From the NCBI RefSeq assembly GCF_017876775.1, contig NZ_JAGIOP010000001.1:992001-1056000 (forward strand): DNA of 64,000 nt. Reading direction: 5' to 3'. Made by a program: the position numbers and the translations under genes. The notes beneath the pieces were generated by a model. It worked only from the letters and a program-made list of their open reading frames with translations, was not told the origin of the DNA and searched no databases. The stretch is from Mycolicibacterium lutetiense (GTDB lineage Bacteria > Actinomycetota > Actinomycetes > Mycobacteriales > Mycobacteriaceae). Of this stretch, positions 33,132 through 43,424 are shown piece after piece. Position 1 is the first letter of the stretch. Every line of letters begins with the position of its first letter.

Positions 33132-33704
33132 ACCGACGGACTGAGGCCGCGCTCCGATCGGCGGGATGGAATAGTTACTGACGAGTAAGATGTTCCAGCA
33201 AACTTTTGGTTCGGGCGGTCGGGATTCGCTGGCCAGAATTGGCCCGATTGCTTCCTGGTTCGCCGCTGGTTCACGGTCCCGGATGTGACGGAAAATTTAG
33301 ATAACGATTCGATAACAGTACTGCCTTGATCTGCGCAGTTATGGCTACTCGACCGTAACCACCTGCCAACAGGACGTTTGTCCCGAATGTCTTCGGGGGT
33401 CGCTCGACGCGGCGTTACGTTACCGGCGGTTACCCATGCGTAGAACTCGCCAGTAACCAATCTGAGCGGAAAACGCCCACACGCTCTTATGACACTCTTA
33501 GTACGGCAGGAATGTGCGTGACACCGTCCGGAGGGCTCCGGCGGCACCGCGTTCCCCACCTGATTCGACGCTGAATCGCCGTTGGCTTGTCGCCGGGCAG
33601 TCACACCGCCCCAGACATGCAGACAAATACCTGAGACCGCACGCGACAGCCACACGCGACACCATTCACCGCAGAACCGCAGCACCACCGAGGAGATAGC
33701 GCCA
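33132..33704 (+). promoter_or_regulatory. Upstream regulatory region of fas (573 bp)
   Basis: No gene is supported in this stretch. It contains a cluster of GTTACC/GTAACC elements: GTAACC at 33355, GTTAC and GTTACC at 33414-33424, GGTTACC at 33429-33435, and GTAACC at 33453. In mycobacteria the activator FasR binds upstream of fas at inverted repeats, and these elements are candidates for it, though I cannot confirm the known consensus. Confidence 0.4.
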
Positions 33705-36700
33705 GTGACGATCTATGAACACGACCGGGTGTCCGCCGGTCGCAACGACGACTCAGGATCTGACGGTCGGCAGGCTGACTCCACCCACGCCCTCGTCGAT
33801 CGGCTGAGCGCCGGTGAGCCCTACGCGGTCGCTTTTGGTGGCCAGGGCAGCGCCTGGCTGGAGACTCTTGAGGAGTTGGTGTCCTCGGCCGGTATCGAGG
33901 CCGAACTGGCGACCCTGGCCGGTGAGGCCGAGCTGCTGCTCGAGCCGGTCGCCGCCGAACTCGTCGTGGTCCGGCCCATCGGGTTCGAGCCGCTGCGGTG
34001 GGTCCGCGCGCTGGCTGCCGAGGAGCCGGTGCCGTCCGACAAGCAGCTGACCTCCGCCGCGGTGTCGGTCCCGGGCGTCCTGCTCACCCAGATCGCCGCG
34101 GTGCGGGCACTGGCCCGCCAGGGCATGGACCTGGCCGCCACCCCGCCGGTGGCCGTTGCCGGGCATTCCCAGGGTGTGCTGGCCGTCGAGGCACTGGCCG
34201 CCAAGGGCGCCAAGGACGTGCAGATCCTGGCGCTGGCGCAGCTCATCGGGGCGGCAGGCACCCTGGTGGCCCGTCGTCGCGGGATCACCGTGCTGGGCGA
34301 CCGGCCGCCGATGGTGTCGGTGACCAATGCCGAGCCCGAGCGCATCTACGAGCTGCTCGAAGAGTTCAGCCAGGACGTGCGCACCGTGCTTCCCCCGGTG
34401 CTGTCCATCCGCAACGGCCGGCGCTCCGTTGTGATCACCGGCACACCCGAGCAGCTGTCGCGGTTCGAGCTGTACTGCAACCAGATCGCTGAGAAGGAAG
34501 AGGCCGAGCGCAAGAGCAAAGTCCGCGGCGGCGCCGTCTTCGGCCCGGTCTTCGACCCGGTGCAGGTCGAGGTCGGTTTCCACACGCCGCGCCTGGCCGA
34601 CGGCGTCGAGATCGTCGCCCGCTGGGCCGAGTCTGTCGGCATCGACGTCGACCTGGCCCGACAGATGACCGAGGCCATCCTTGTCAGCCAGGTGGACTGG
34701 GTCGACGAGATCACCGACCTGCATGAGGCCGGGGCCCGCTGGATTCTGGACCTCGGTCCCGGCGACATCCTGACCCGGCTGACCGCGCCCGTGGTGCGCG
34801 GGCTGGGCATCGGGATCGTGCCTGCCGCGACCCGTGGCGGCCAGCGCAACCTGTTCACCATCGGCGCGGTGCCCGAAGTGGCCCGCCCGTGGTCGAGCTA
34901 TGCCCCGACCGTGGTGAGCCTGCCCGACGGATCGGTCAAGCTCTCCACCAAATTCACCCGGCTCACCGGACGCTCGCCGATCCTGCTGGCCGGTATGACG
35001 CCCACCACAGTGGACGCCAAGATCGTCGCGGCCGCAGCAAACGCCGGCCACTGGGCCGAACTCGCCGGAGGCGGGCAGGTCACCGAGCCGATCTTCAACG
35101 ATCGCATCGCCGAACTCAGCACCCTGCTGGAGCCGGGCCGGGCCATCCAGTTCAACTCGCTGTTCCTCGATCCCTACCTGTGGAAGCTGCAGGTCGGCGG
35201 CAAGCGGCTGGTGCAGCGCGCCCGTCAGTCCGGTGCACCCATCGACGGCCTGGTGGTCACTGCGGGCATCCCTGATCTCGAAGAGGCCGTCGAGTTGATC
35301 GGCGAACTCAATGACCTCGGCATCAGCCACGTGGTCTTCAAGCCGGGCACCGTCGAGCAGATCCGCTCGGTGATCCGGATCGCCGCGGAGGTGCCCACCA
35401 AGCCCGTCATCGCCCACATCGAGGGCGGTCGCGCCGGTGGCCACCATTCGTGGGAAGACCTCGACGACCTGTTGCTGGCCACCTACTCCGAGCTGCGCAG
35501 CCGATCCAACATCACCATCTGCGTCGGCGGCGGCATCGGTACCCCGGAGCGGTCCACCGAGTACCTGTCGGGCCGCTGGTCGGCCGCACACGGTTACCCG
35601 CTGATGCCGGTCGACGGCATCCTGGTCGGCACCGCTGCCATGGCCACGCTTGAGGCCACCACGTCGCCCGCGGTCAAGCAGCTGCTGGTGGACACCAAGG
35701 GCACCGATACATGGGTGGGTGCGGGCAAGGCCGTCAACGGTATGGCCTCCGGACGCAGCCAGCTCGGCGCCGACATCCACGAGATCGACAACACCGCATC
35801 GCGCTGCGGCCGGCTGCTCGACGAGGTTGCCGGTGACGCCGACGCGGTGGCAGCACGCCGCGACGAGATCATCGCCGCGATGGCCAACACAGCCAAGCCG
35901 TACTTCGGCGATGTCGCCGAGATGACGTACCTGCAGTGGCTGCGTCGCTACGTCGAGCTGTCCATCGGTGACGGCAACAGCACCGCCGATTCCCGGCGCG
36001 GGGACTCGCCGTGGCTCGACATCACCTGGCGCGACCGCTTCGAGCAGATGCTCAAGCGTGCCGAAGCACGTTTGCACGCACAGGATTTCGGACCGATCGA
36101 GACGCTGTTCGACGCTGCCGGTGACGGCGAGGCGTTGCTGGAAGACCCCAAGGCCGCGCTGACTGCGCTGGTCTCGGCCTACCCGGATGTCGCCTCCGTG
36201 CAGCTGCACCCGGCCGACGTGCCGTTCTTCATCGAGCTGTGCAAGACGCTGGGCAAGCCGGTCAACTTCGTTCCCGTGATCGACAAAGATGTGCGCCGGT
36301 GGTGGCGCAGCGATTCGCTGTGGCAGGCCCACGATGCGCGCTACACCGCCGATCAGGTGTGCGTCATCCCCGGCACCGAGGCCGTCGCCGGCATCACCCG
36401 GGTCGACGAGCCCGTCGGTGACTTGCTGGACCGCTTCGAACAGGCCGCTGTCGATCAGGTCCTGGCTGCCGGTGCCCAGCCGCAGGCCGTGCAGTCGCGC
36501 CGTCAGGGCCGCGACGATGTCACCGGCCCGCTGGCCGTGCTGCTCGACGCCCCCGACGTGTTGTGGGCAGGCCGCACCTCGGTCAACCCCGTGCATCGGA
36601 TTGCGCCGGCCTCTGAGTGGCAGGTGAACGAAAACCGTTCCGCTACAAACCCGTCCACGGGTGCCAGGCTCGAGGTTGCCGACGATCGGCACGTGGTGCT

Positions 36701-39700
36701 GTCGGTGCCGCTGTCGGGAACCTGGATCGAGATCCGGTTCACCCTGACCGACGCGATCCGTAGTGGCGGCGCACCGGTCGTCGAGGTCGCCGACGCCGCG
36801 ACCGCCATGCGTTCGGTGCTCGCCATCGCCGCGGGTGTTGATGGACCCGACGCCCTGCCGCCGGTTGTCGACGGGACCGCCACGGTCACCGTCGCGTGGA
36901 ACCCCGAGCAGGTTGCCGACCACACCGGCGTCACCGCCACCTTCGGTGCCCCGCTGGCGCCGACGCTCACCGTCGTTCCCGACGCCCTGGTCGGCCGGTG
37001 CTGGCCCGCGGTGTTCGCCGCGATCGGTTCCGCGGCCACTGACTCCGGATTCCCGGTCGTCGAGGGTCTGCTGAGCCTGGTGCACCTGGACCACGCCGCG
37101 CACCTGTTGGCGGCATTGCCGACCGATCTGGCCGAATTGACCGTCACTGCAACGGCTTCGGCCGCGTACGACACCGAAGTTGGCCGTGTTGTGCCGGTTT
37201 CGGTAGTTGTACGCAACGCAGACGGGACCGAGCTGGCCAAGCTCGAGGAGCGGTTCGCGATCCGCGGCCGCACCGGTGAGGCCGAGTTGACCGACCCCGT
37301 TCGGGCCGGCGGCGCGATCTCTGACAACGCCACCGACACCCCGCGTCGTCGCCGTCGCGACGTCACGATCGGTGCGCCCGTGGACATGCGGCCGTTCGCC
37401 GTCGTGTCCGGTGACCACAACCCGATCCACACCGACCGGGCCGCCGCACTGCTGGCCGGTCTGGAATCGCCGATCGTGCACGGCATGTGGCTGTCGGCCG
37501 CGGCGCAGCACGTCGTCACCGCCACCGACGGCAAGCCGATTCCCCCGGCCAACCTGGTCGGCTGGACCGCCCGCTTCCTGGGCATGGTCAAGCCGGGCGA
37601 CGAGGTCGACTTCCGCGTCGACCGGGTCGGAATCGACGTCGGCGCAGAGGTTGTCGAGGTTCAGGCCCGCATCGGCTCCGAGCTCGTGATGGCCGCGACC
37701 GCACGGCTCGCCGCGCCCAAGACCGTCTATGCGTTCCCCGGCCAGGGCATCCAGTCCAAGGGCATGGGCATGGAGGTCCGGGCCCGGTCCAAGGCCGCCC
37801 GCAAGGTGTGGGACAAGGCCGACAAGTTCACCCGCGACACGCTGGGCTTCTCGGTGCTCCACGTGGTCCGCGACAACCCGACGTCGCTGATCGCCTCCGG
37901 TGTGCACTACGAGCACCCCGAAGGCGTGCTGTACCTGACCCAGTTCACCCAGGTCGCCATGGCGACGACGGCCGCCGCGCAGGTTGCCGAGATGCGTGAG
38001 CAGGGTGCGTTCGTCGAGGGTGCGATCGCCTGCGGTCACTCCGTCGGCGAGTACACCGCGCTGGCGTGCGTGTCCGGCGTCATCGAGCTCGAAGGTCTGC
38101 TGGAGGCGGTGTTCCACCGCGGCTCCAAGATGCACGACATCGTGCCGCGCGACGAGCGGGGCCGGTCCAACTACCGGTTGGCCGCGATCCGGCCGTCGCA
38201 GATCGACCTCGCCGACGAAGATGTCGAGGACTTCGTCGCGCAGATCGCCGCGGATACCGGCGAGTTTCTCCAGATCGTGAACTTCAACCTGCGCGGATCG
38301 CAGTACGCGATCGCCGGAACCGTCCGCGGTCTGGATGCGCTGGAGGAAGAGGTCGAGCGTCGTCGCGAGATCAGCGGCGGCAAGCGGTCTTTCATCCTGG
38401 TGCCCGGCATCGACGTGCCGTTCCACTCGAGCGTGCTGCGAGTGGGTGTGGACGACTTCCGGCGCAGCCTGGAACGCGTCCTGCCGCGTGACCGCGATCC
38501 GGAGTTGGTCGTCGGCCGCTACGTCCCGAACCTGGTGCCCCGGCCGTTCACGTTGGACCGCGATTTCATCCAGGAGATCCGCGATCTGGTGCCGGCCGAG
38601 CCGCTCGACGAGATTCTCGCCGACTACGACACCTGGCGTAACGAGAAGCCGAGCGATTTGATGCGCAAGGTCGTCATCGAGCTGCTGGCCTGGCAGTTCG
38701 CCAGCCCGGTGCGCTGGATCGAGACCCAGGATCTGCTGTTCATCGAGGAGGCCGCAGGCGGACTCGGGGTGGAGCGGTTCGTCGAGATCGGTGTGAAGAA
38801 CGCGCCGACGGTCGCCGGCCTGGCCACCAACACGCTCAAGCTGCCCGAATTCGCCCACAGCACCGTCGAGGTGCTCAACGCCGAGCGCGATGCCGCGGTG
38901 CTCTTCGCCAGCGACACGGACCCGGAGCCGGAGCCCGAGGCTGAAGAACCGGCCCCCGCAGCGGAAGCCGCCGCTCCGGCCGCCGAGGCAGCACCGGCAC
39001 CGGCGGCCGCCCCGGCCGCTCCGTCCGGTGGCCCGCGTCCCGACGACATCACGTTCGACGCAGCCGACGCCACCGTCGGCCTGATCGCACTGAGCGCCAA
39101 GATGCGGATGGATCAGATCGAGGGGTTGGACTCCATCGAGTCCATCACCGACGGTGCGTCCTCGCGCCGTAACCAGCTGTTGGTCGATCTGGGTTCCGAG
39201 CTGAACCTGGGTGCGATCGACGGTGCCGCCGAGGCTGATCTGGCCGCACTCAAGGGACAGGTCAGCAAGCTGGCCCGGACCTACAAGCCGTTCGGTCCGG
39301 TGCTCTCGGATGCCATCAACGACCAGCTGCGCACCGTGTTCGGTCCGTCGGGCAAGCGCCCGGCCTACATCGCCGAGCGCGTCGCCAAGACCTGGGAGCT
39401 CGGTCCGGGCTGGGCCAAGCACGTCACCCTCGAGGTGGCCCAGGGGACCCGTGAAGGCAGCAGCGTTCGCGGCGGCGACCTGGGTGGTCTGCACCCCGGT
39501 GCACTGGCGAGTGCCGCCGACGTCGACAAGGTCATCGATGCCGCGGTAGTTGCCGTCGGTGCCCGCCAGGGTGTGCCGGTGAGCCTGCCTTCGGCCGGCG
39601 GTGCCGGCGGTGGCGGTGTGGTGGATTCGGCCGCGCTCAACGAGTTCGCCGAGAAGGTCACCGGTCCCGACGGTGTGCTGGCCTCGGCCGCTCGCACGAT

Positions 39701-42700
39701 CCTGGGTCAGCTCGGTCTGGATGCCCCCGTGGGTGCCCCCGAGGCGTCGACCGACGCCGAGCTGATCGACCTGGTCACCACCGAACTCGGTTCGGACTGG
39801 CCGCGATTGGTCGCCCCCGCGTTCGACGGCAAGAAGGCCGTCGTGTTCGACGACCGTTGGGCCAGCGCCCGTGAGGATCTGGTCAAGCTGTGGCTGGCTG
39901 ACGAGGGCGAGATCGACGCCGACTGGCCGCGCCTGTCCGAGCGCTTCGAGGGCGCCGGGCATGTCGTTGCCACCCAGGCGAATTGGTGGCAGGGCAAGTC
40001 GCTGGCGGCAGGTCGCACAATCCATGCCTCGCTGTTCGGTCGCATCGCGGCCGGCGCTGAGAACCCGGGCAAGGGTCGCTACAGCGACGAGGTCGCCGTG
40101 GTGACCGGTGCGTCGAAGGGCTCGATCGCCTCGTCGGTCGTCGGGCAGCTGCTCGACGGTGGAGCCACCGTCGTCGCCACCACCTCGCGTCTGGACGACG
40201 ACCGGTTGGCGTTCTACAAGGAGCTCTACCGCGACAACGCCCGCTTCGGCGCCACCCTGTGGGTGGTCCCGGCCAACATGGCGTCCTACTCCGACATCGA
40301 CAAGCTGGTCGAGTGGGTCGGTAGCGAGCAGGTCGAAAGCCTTGGGCCGCAATCGATCCACCTCAAGGATGCGCAGACCCCGACACTGCTGTTCCCGTTC
40401 GCCGCGCCGCGTGTGGCCGGGGACCTCTCGGAGGCGGGTGCACGCTCCGAGATGGAGATGAAGGTTCTGCTGTGGGCCGTGCAGCGGCTCATCGGTGGGC
40501 TGTCGACGATCGGTGCCGAGCGTGACATCGCCTCGCGACTGCACGTGGTGCTGCCAGGCTCGCCGAACCGCGGCATGTTCGGTGGCGATGGTGCCTACGG
40601 CGAATCCAAGGCTGCGCTCGACGCGCTGGTGAACCGCTGGAGTGCCGAAGCCTCGTGGGCCGACCGGGTCAGCCTGGCGCACGCGCTGATCGGCTGGACC
40701 AAGGGCACCGGGCTGATGGGCCACAACGACGCCATCGTCAGCGCGGTCGAAGAGGCCGGCGTCACCACGTACAGCACCGCGGAGATGGCAGCCATGCTGC
40801 TGAACCTGTGCACGGTGGAGTCCAAGGTGGCTGCGGCCGGCACACCGATCAAGGTGGACCTGACCGGCGGTCTGGGAGACATCAAACTCGACATGGCCGA
40901 GCTGGCCGCCAAGGCTCGCGAGGACATGTCCAGTGCCGCTGTCGAATCCGAGGATGACGAGGACGAAGGCGCGATTGCCGCCCTGCCGTCCCCGCCGCGC
41001 GGATATGACCCGGCCCCGCCGCCGGTGTGGGACGACCTCGACGTCGACCCGGCCGACCTGGTGGTCATCGTCGGCGGTGCCGAGCTCGGGCCGTACGGCT
41101 CGTCGCGGACCCGCTTCGAGATGGAGGTCTCCGGCGAACTGTCGGCGGCCGGCGTGTTGGAGCTGGCCTGGACGACCGGACTGGTCAAGTGGGAAGACGA
41201 TCCCAAGGCCGGCTGGTACGACACCCAAACCGGCGAGCTGGTCCCCGAATCGGAGATCGTGGAGCGCTACCACGACGCCGTGGTGGAACGCTGCGGCATC
41301 CGGGAGTTCGTCGGTGATGCCGCAATCGATCCAGATCACTCGGCATCGTTGTTGGTCTCGGTGTTCCTCGACAAGGACTTCTCCTTCGTGGTGTCGTCCG
41401 AGGCCGACGCCCGGTCGTTCGTAGAATTCGACCCGGAGCACACGGTGGCCCGGCCCGTCCCGGACTCCGGCGACTGGCAGGTGATCCGCAAGGCGGGCAC
41501 CGAGATTCGGGTTCCGCGCAAGACCAAGCTGTCGCGCACGGTCGGTGCCCAGATCCCGACCGGGTTCGACCCGACGGTGTGGGGCATCACCCCGGACATG
41601 GTCAATTCCATTGACCGGGTGGCGTTGTGGAACATCGTGGCGACCGTCGATGCGTTCCTGTCCTCGGGCTTCACCCCGACCGAGCTGATGCGCTGGGTGC
41701 ACCCGAGCCTGGTGGCCTCCACCCAGGGCACCGGCATGGGCGGCTTGACCTCGATGCAGACCATGTTCCACGGCAACCTGCTCGGCCAGAACAAGCCGAA
41801 CGACATTCTGCAAGAGACGCTGCCGAACGTCGTTGCCGCGCATGTGATTCAGGCTTACGTCGGCAGCTACGGTTCGATGGTCCATCCGGTGGGGGCATGC
41901 GCCACCGCGGCGGTGTCCTTGGAAGAGGGCGTCGACAAGATTCGGCTGGGTAAGGCCGAACTCGTCGTTACCGGTGGCTACGACGACCTGACCGAGGAAG
42001 CGATCATCGGCTTCGGTGACATGGCGGCCACTGCCGACACCAAGATGATGCGCGACAAGGGCATCAGCGATGCCAGATTCTCTCGAGCCAACGATCGGCG
42101 TCGTCTGGGCTTCCTGGAAGCCCAGGGTGGTGGCACCATCCTGCTGGCCCGCGGTGACCTGGCCCTCAAGATGGGGCTGCCGGTGCTGGCCGTCGTCGGC
42201 TACGCGCAGAGCTTCGCCGACGGCGTACACACCTCGATCCCGGCTCCGGGCCTGGGTGCCCTGGGCGCCGGGCGCGGCGGCAAGGATTCGCAGCTGTCCC
42301 GTTCACTGGCCAAACTGGGCGTCGGCGCCGACGACATCGGGGTGATCTCCAAGCACGACACCTCGACGTTGGCCAACGATCCCAACGAGACCGAGCTGCA
42401 CGAGCGGCTGGCCGACTCGATGGGCCGTTCGCAGGGTGCGCCGCTGTTCATCGTCAGTCAGAAGACGCTGACCGGACACGCCAAGGGCGGCGCGGCGGTG
42501 TTCCAGATGATGGGCCTCTGCCAGATCCTGCGCGACGGCGTCATCCCGCCGAACCGCAGCCTGGACTGCGTCGATGACGAGCTGGCCACGTCCGGCCACT
42601 TCGTCTGGGTGCGTGAGACCCTCGACCTGCGCGGCAAGTTCCCGCTCAAGGCCGGTCTGATCACCAGCCTTGGGTTCGGGCACGTGTCGGGCCTGGTCGC

Positions 42701-42950
42701 CCTGGTGCACCCGGAGGCGTTCATCGCGGCGCTGGATCCAGCCGAGCGCGACGACTACCGCAAGCGGTCCGAGCAGCGCACGCTGGCCGGTCAGCGTCGC
42801 CTGGCCGGGGCGATCGCCGGTGGGCGCGCGATGTACGAGAAGCCCGCCGACCGTCGCTTCGACCATGATGTGCCGGAGAAGCGTCAGGAGGCGGACATGT
42901 TGCTGAACGCGGATGCCCGCCTCGGTGACGACGATCTCTACGTGCGGTGA
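33705..42950 (+). CDS. fas: Type I fatty acid synthase (multifunctional)
   Basis: This 3081-residue single-chain FAS-I makes the acyl-CoA primers used for membrane lipids and mycolic acids. Domains in order: acetyltransferase (GHSQG, Ser155), enoyl reductase (about 430-870), dehydratase with hot-dog motif SGDHNPIHTD (about 1235), malonyl/palmitoyl transferase (GHSVG, Ser1446), an Ala/Pro/Glu linker (about 1739-1777), ACP (GLDSIES, Ser1810 for phosphopantetheine), ketoreductase (VVTGASKGS, about 2130) and ketosynthase (Cys2732 in VGACATAA; HDTSTL and LTGHAKG). The GTG after GAGGAG begins MTIYEHDRVSA, like the M. tuberculosis protein. acpS follows 35 nt downstream. Confidence 0.98.
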   Translation: MTIYEHDRVSAGRNDDSGSDGRQADSTHALVDRLSAGEPYAVAFGGQGSAWLETLEELVSSAGIEAELATLAGEAELLLEPVAAELVVVRPIGFEPLRWVRALAAEEPVPSDKQLTSAAVSVPGVLLTQIAAVRALARQGMDLAATPPVAVAGHSQGVLAVEALAAKGAKDVQILALAQLIGAAGTLVARRRGITVLGDRPPMVSVTNAEPERIYELLEEFSQDVRTVLPPVLSIRNGRRSVVITGTPEQLSRFELYCNQIAEKEEAERKSKVRGGAVFGPVFDPVQVEVGFHTPRLADGVEIVARWAESVGIDVDLARQMTEAILVSQVDWVDEITDLHEAGARWILDLGPGDILTRLTAPVVRGLGIGIVPAATRGGQRNLFTIGAVPEVARPWSSYAPTVVSLPDGSVKLSTKFTRLTGRSPILLAGMTPTTVDAKIVAAAANAGHWAELAGGGQVTEPIFNDRIAELSTLLEPGRAIQFNSLFLDPYLWKLQVGGKRLVQRARQSGAPIDGLVVTAGIPDLEEAVELIGELNDLGISHVVFKPGTVEQIRSVIRIAAEVPTKPVIAHIEGGRAGGHHSWEDLDDLLLATYSELRSRSNITICVGGGIGTPERSTEYLSGRWSAAHGYPLMPVDGILVGTAAMATLEATTSPAVKQLLVDTKGTDTWVGAGKAVNGMASGRSQLGADIHEIDNTASRCGRLLDEVAGDADAVAARRDEIIAAMANTAKPYFGDVAEMTYLQWLRRYVELSIGDGNSTADSRRGDSPWLDITWRDRFEQMLKRAEARLHAQDFGPIETLFDAAGDGEALLEDPKAALTALVSAYPDVASVQLHPADVPFFIELCKTLGKPVNFVPVIDKDVRRWWRSDSLWQAHDARYTADQVCVIPGTEAVAGITRVDEPVGDLLDRFEQAAVDQVLAAGAQPQAVQSRRQGRDDVTGPLAVLLDAPDVLWAGRTSVNPVHRIAPASEWQVNENRSATNPSTGARLEVADDRHVVLSVPLSGTWIEIRFTLTDAIRSGGAPVVEVADAATAMRSVLAIAAGVDGPDALPPVVDGTATVTVAWNPEQVADHTGVTATFGAPLAPTLTVVPDALVGRCWPAVFAAIGSAATDSGFPVVEGLLSLVHLDHAAHLLAALPTDLAELTVTATASAAYDTEVGRVVPVSVVVRNADGTELAKLEERFAIRGRTGEAELTDPVRAGGAISDNATDTPRRRRRDVTIGAPVDMRPFAVVSGDHNPIHTDRAAALLAGLESPIVHGMWLSAAAQHVVTATDGKPIPPANLVGWTARFLGMVKPGDEVDFRVDRVGIDVGAEVVEVQARIGSELVMAATARLAAPKTVYAFPGQGIQSKGMGMEVRARSKAARKVWDKADKFTRDTLGFSVLHVVRDNPTSLIASGVHYEHPEGVLYLTQFTQVAMATTAAAQVAEMREQGAFVEGAIACGHSVGEYTALACVSGVIELEGLLEAVFHRGSKMHDIVPRDERGRSNYRLAAIRPSQIDLADEDVEDFVAQIAADTGEFLQIVNFNLRGSQYAIAGTVRGLDALEEEVERRREISGGKRSFILVPGIDVPFHSSVLRVGVDDFRRSLERVLPRDRDPELVVGRYVPNLVPRPFTLDRDFIQEIRDLVPAEPLDEILADYDTWRNEKPSDLMRKVVIELLAWQFASPVRWIETQDLLFIEEAAGGLGVERFVEIGVKNAPTVAGLATNTLKLPEFAHSTVEVLNAERDAAVLFASDTDPEPEPEAEEPAPAAEAAAPAAEAAPAPAAAPAAPSGGPRPDDITFDAADATVGLIALSAKMRMDQIEGLDSIESITDGASSRRNQLLVDLGSELNLGAIDGAAEADLAALKGQVSKLARTYKPFGPVLSDAINDQLRTVFGPSGKRPAYIAERVAKTWELGPGWAKHVTLEVAQGTREGSSVRGGDLGGLHPGALASAADVDKVIDAAVVAVGARQGVPVSLPSAGGAGGGGVVDSAALNEFAEKVTGPDGVLASAARTILGQLGLDAPVGAPEASTDAELIDLVTTELGSDWPRLVAPAFDGKKAVVFDDRWASAREDLVKLWLADEGEIDADWPRLSERFEGAGHVVATQANWWQGKSLAAGRTIHASLFGRIAAGAENPGKGRYSDEVAVVTGASKGSIASSVVGQLLDGGATVVATTSRLDDDRLAFYKELYRDNARFGATLWVVPANMASYSDIDKLVEWVGSEQVESLGPQSIHLKDAQTPTLLFPFAAPRVAGDLSEAGARSEMEMKVLLWAVQRLIGGLSTIGAERDIASRLHVVLPGSPNRGMFGGDGAYGESKAALDALVNRWSAEASWADRVSLAHALIGWTKGTGLMGHNDAIVSAVEEAGVTTYSTAEMAAMLLNLCTVESKVAAAGTPIKVDLTGGLGDIKLDMAELAAKAREDMSSAAVESEDDEDEGAIAALPSPPRGYDPAPPPVWDDLDVDPADLVVIVGGAELGPYGSSRTRFEMEVSGELSAAGVLELAWTTGLVKWEDDPKAGWYDTQTGELVPESEIVERYHDAVVERCGIREFVGDAAIDPDHSASLLVSVFLDKDFSFVVSSEADARSFVEFDPEHTVARPVPDSGDWQVIRKAGTEIRVPRKTKLSRTVGAQIPTGFDPTVWGITPDMVNSIDRVALWNIVATVDAFLSSGFTPTELMRWVHPSLVASTQGTGMGGLTSMQTMFHGNLLGQNKPNDILQETLPNVVAAHVIQAYVGSYGSMVHPVGACATAAVSLEEGVDKIRLGKAELVVTGGYDDLTEEAIIGFGDMAATADTKMMRDKGISDARFSRANDRRRLGFLEAQGGGTILLARGDLALKMGLPVLAVVGYAQSFADGVHTSIPAPGLGALGAGRGGKDSQLSRSLAKLGVGADDIGVISKHDTSTLANDPNETELHERLADSMGRSQGAPLFIVSQKTLTGHAKGGAAVFQMMGLCQILRDGVIPPNRSLDCVDDELATSGHFVWVRETLDLRGKFPLKAGLITSLGFGHVSGLVALVHPEAFIAALDPAERDDYRKRSEQRTLAGQRRLAGAIAGGRAMYEKPADRRFDHDVPEKRQEADMLLNADARLGDDDLYVR

Positions 42951-42972
42951 GTGAATGCACGGAGAAGTGAGC

Positions 42973-42978
42973 TAGGTT
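42973..42978 (+). promoter_or_regulatory. -10 element of a possible leaderless promoter for acpS
   Basis: TAGGTT fits TANNNT and is followed by exactly 7 nt and then the ATG of acpS, which has no ribosome site. acpS may therefore be transcribed on its own in addition to reading through from fas. Confidence 0.45.
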
Positions 42979-42985
42979 CGCTTCC

Positions 42986-43378
42986 ATGGCGATTGTGGGC
43001 ATAGGCATCGATCTGGTCTCCATACCTGATTTCGCCGAGCAGGTGGACCGGCCGGGAACGGTTTTCGCCGAGACGTTCACGCCAGGTGAGCGCCGGGACG
43101 CCGCGGACAAGAGTTCGTCGGCGGCCCGGCACCTGGCGGCCCGGTGGGCGGCCAAGGAGGCAGTGATCAAGGCCTGGTCGAGTTCACGGTTCTCCAAGCG
43201 GCCGGCCCTGCCGGAGGGGATCCACCGCGACATCGAGGTGGTCACCGATATGTGGGGGCGGCCGAAGGTGCGGTTGTCCGGTGACATCGCCAAGCACCTT
43301 GAGACGGTGACCATCCACGTCTCGCTCACGCATGAGGCCGATACCGCCGCCGCGGTGGCGATCATCGAGGAGCTCTAA
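42986..43378 (+). CDS. acpS: Holo-[acyl-carrier-protein] synthase
   Basis: This 130-residue 4'-phosphopantetheinyl transferase loads the ACP domain of FAS-I with its CoA-derived arm. It has the GIGIDLVSI motif with the magnesium-binding Asp and the RWAAKEAVIKAW motif with the second acidic residue. The length matches the AcpS family. Its position directly after fas is the standard mycobacterial arrangement and explains the functional link. Confidence 0.97.
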   Translation: MAIVGIGIDLVSIPDFAEQVDRPGTVFAETFTPGERRDAADKSSSAARHLAARWAAKEAVIKAWSSSRFSKRPALPEGIHRDIEVVTDMWGRPKVRLSGDIAKHLETVTIHVSLTHEADTAAAVAIIEEL

Positions 43379-43411
43379 CCTTTCTCCGGCTCGCGCGGGT
43401 GGGTGAGCCAC

Positions 43412-43417
43412 TACGCT
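43412..43417 (+). promoter_or_regulatory. -10 element of a possible leaderless promoter for the M20 peptidase
   Basis: TACGCT fits TANNNT and is followed by 7 nt and then the ATG of the peptidase gene, which has no ribosome site. Confidence 0.45.
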
Positions 43418-43424
43418 CGTCACC

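Noticed and set aside
33753..42230. A 2825-codon open frame on the minus strand opposite fas
   Set aside because: It is a composition artefact: the third-codon GC bias of fas keeps the antisense frame open. It has no ribosome site, no recognisable domain and low-complexity His/Arg/Gly content.
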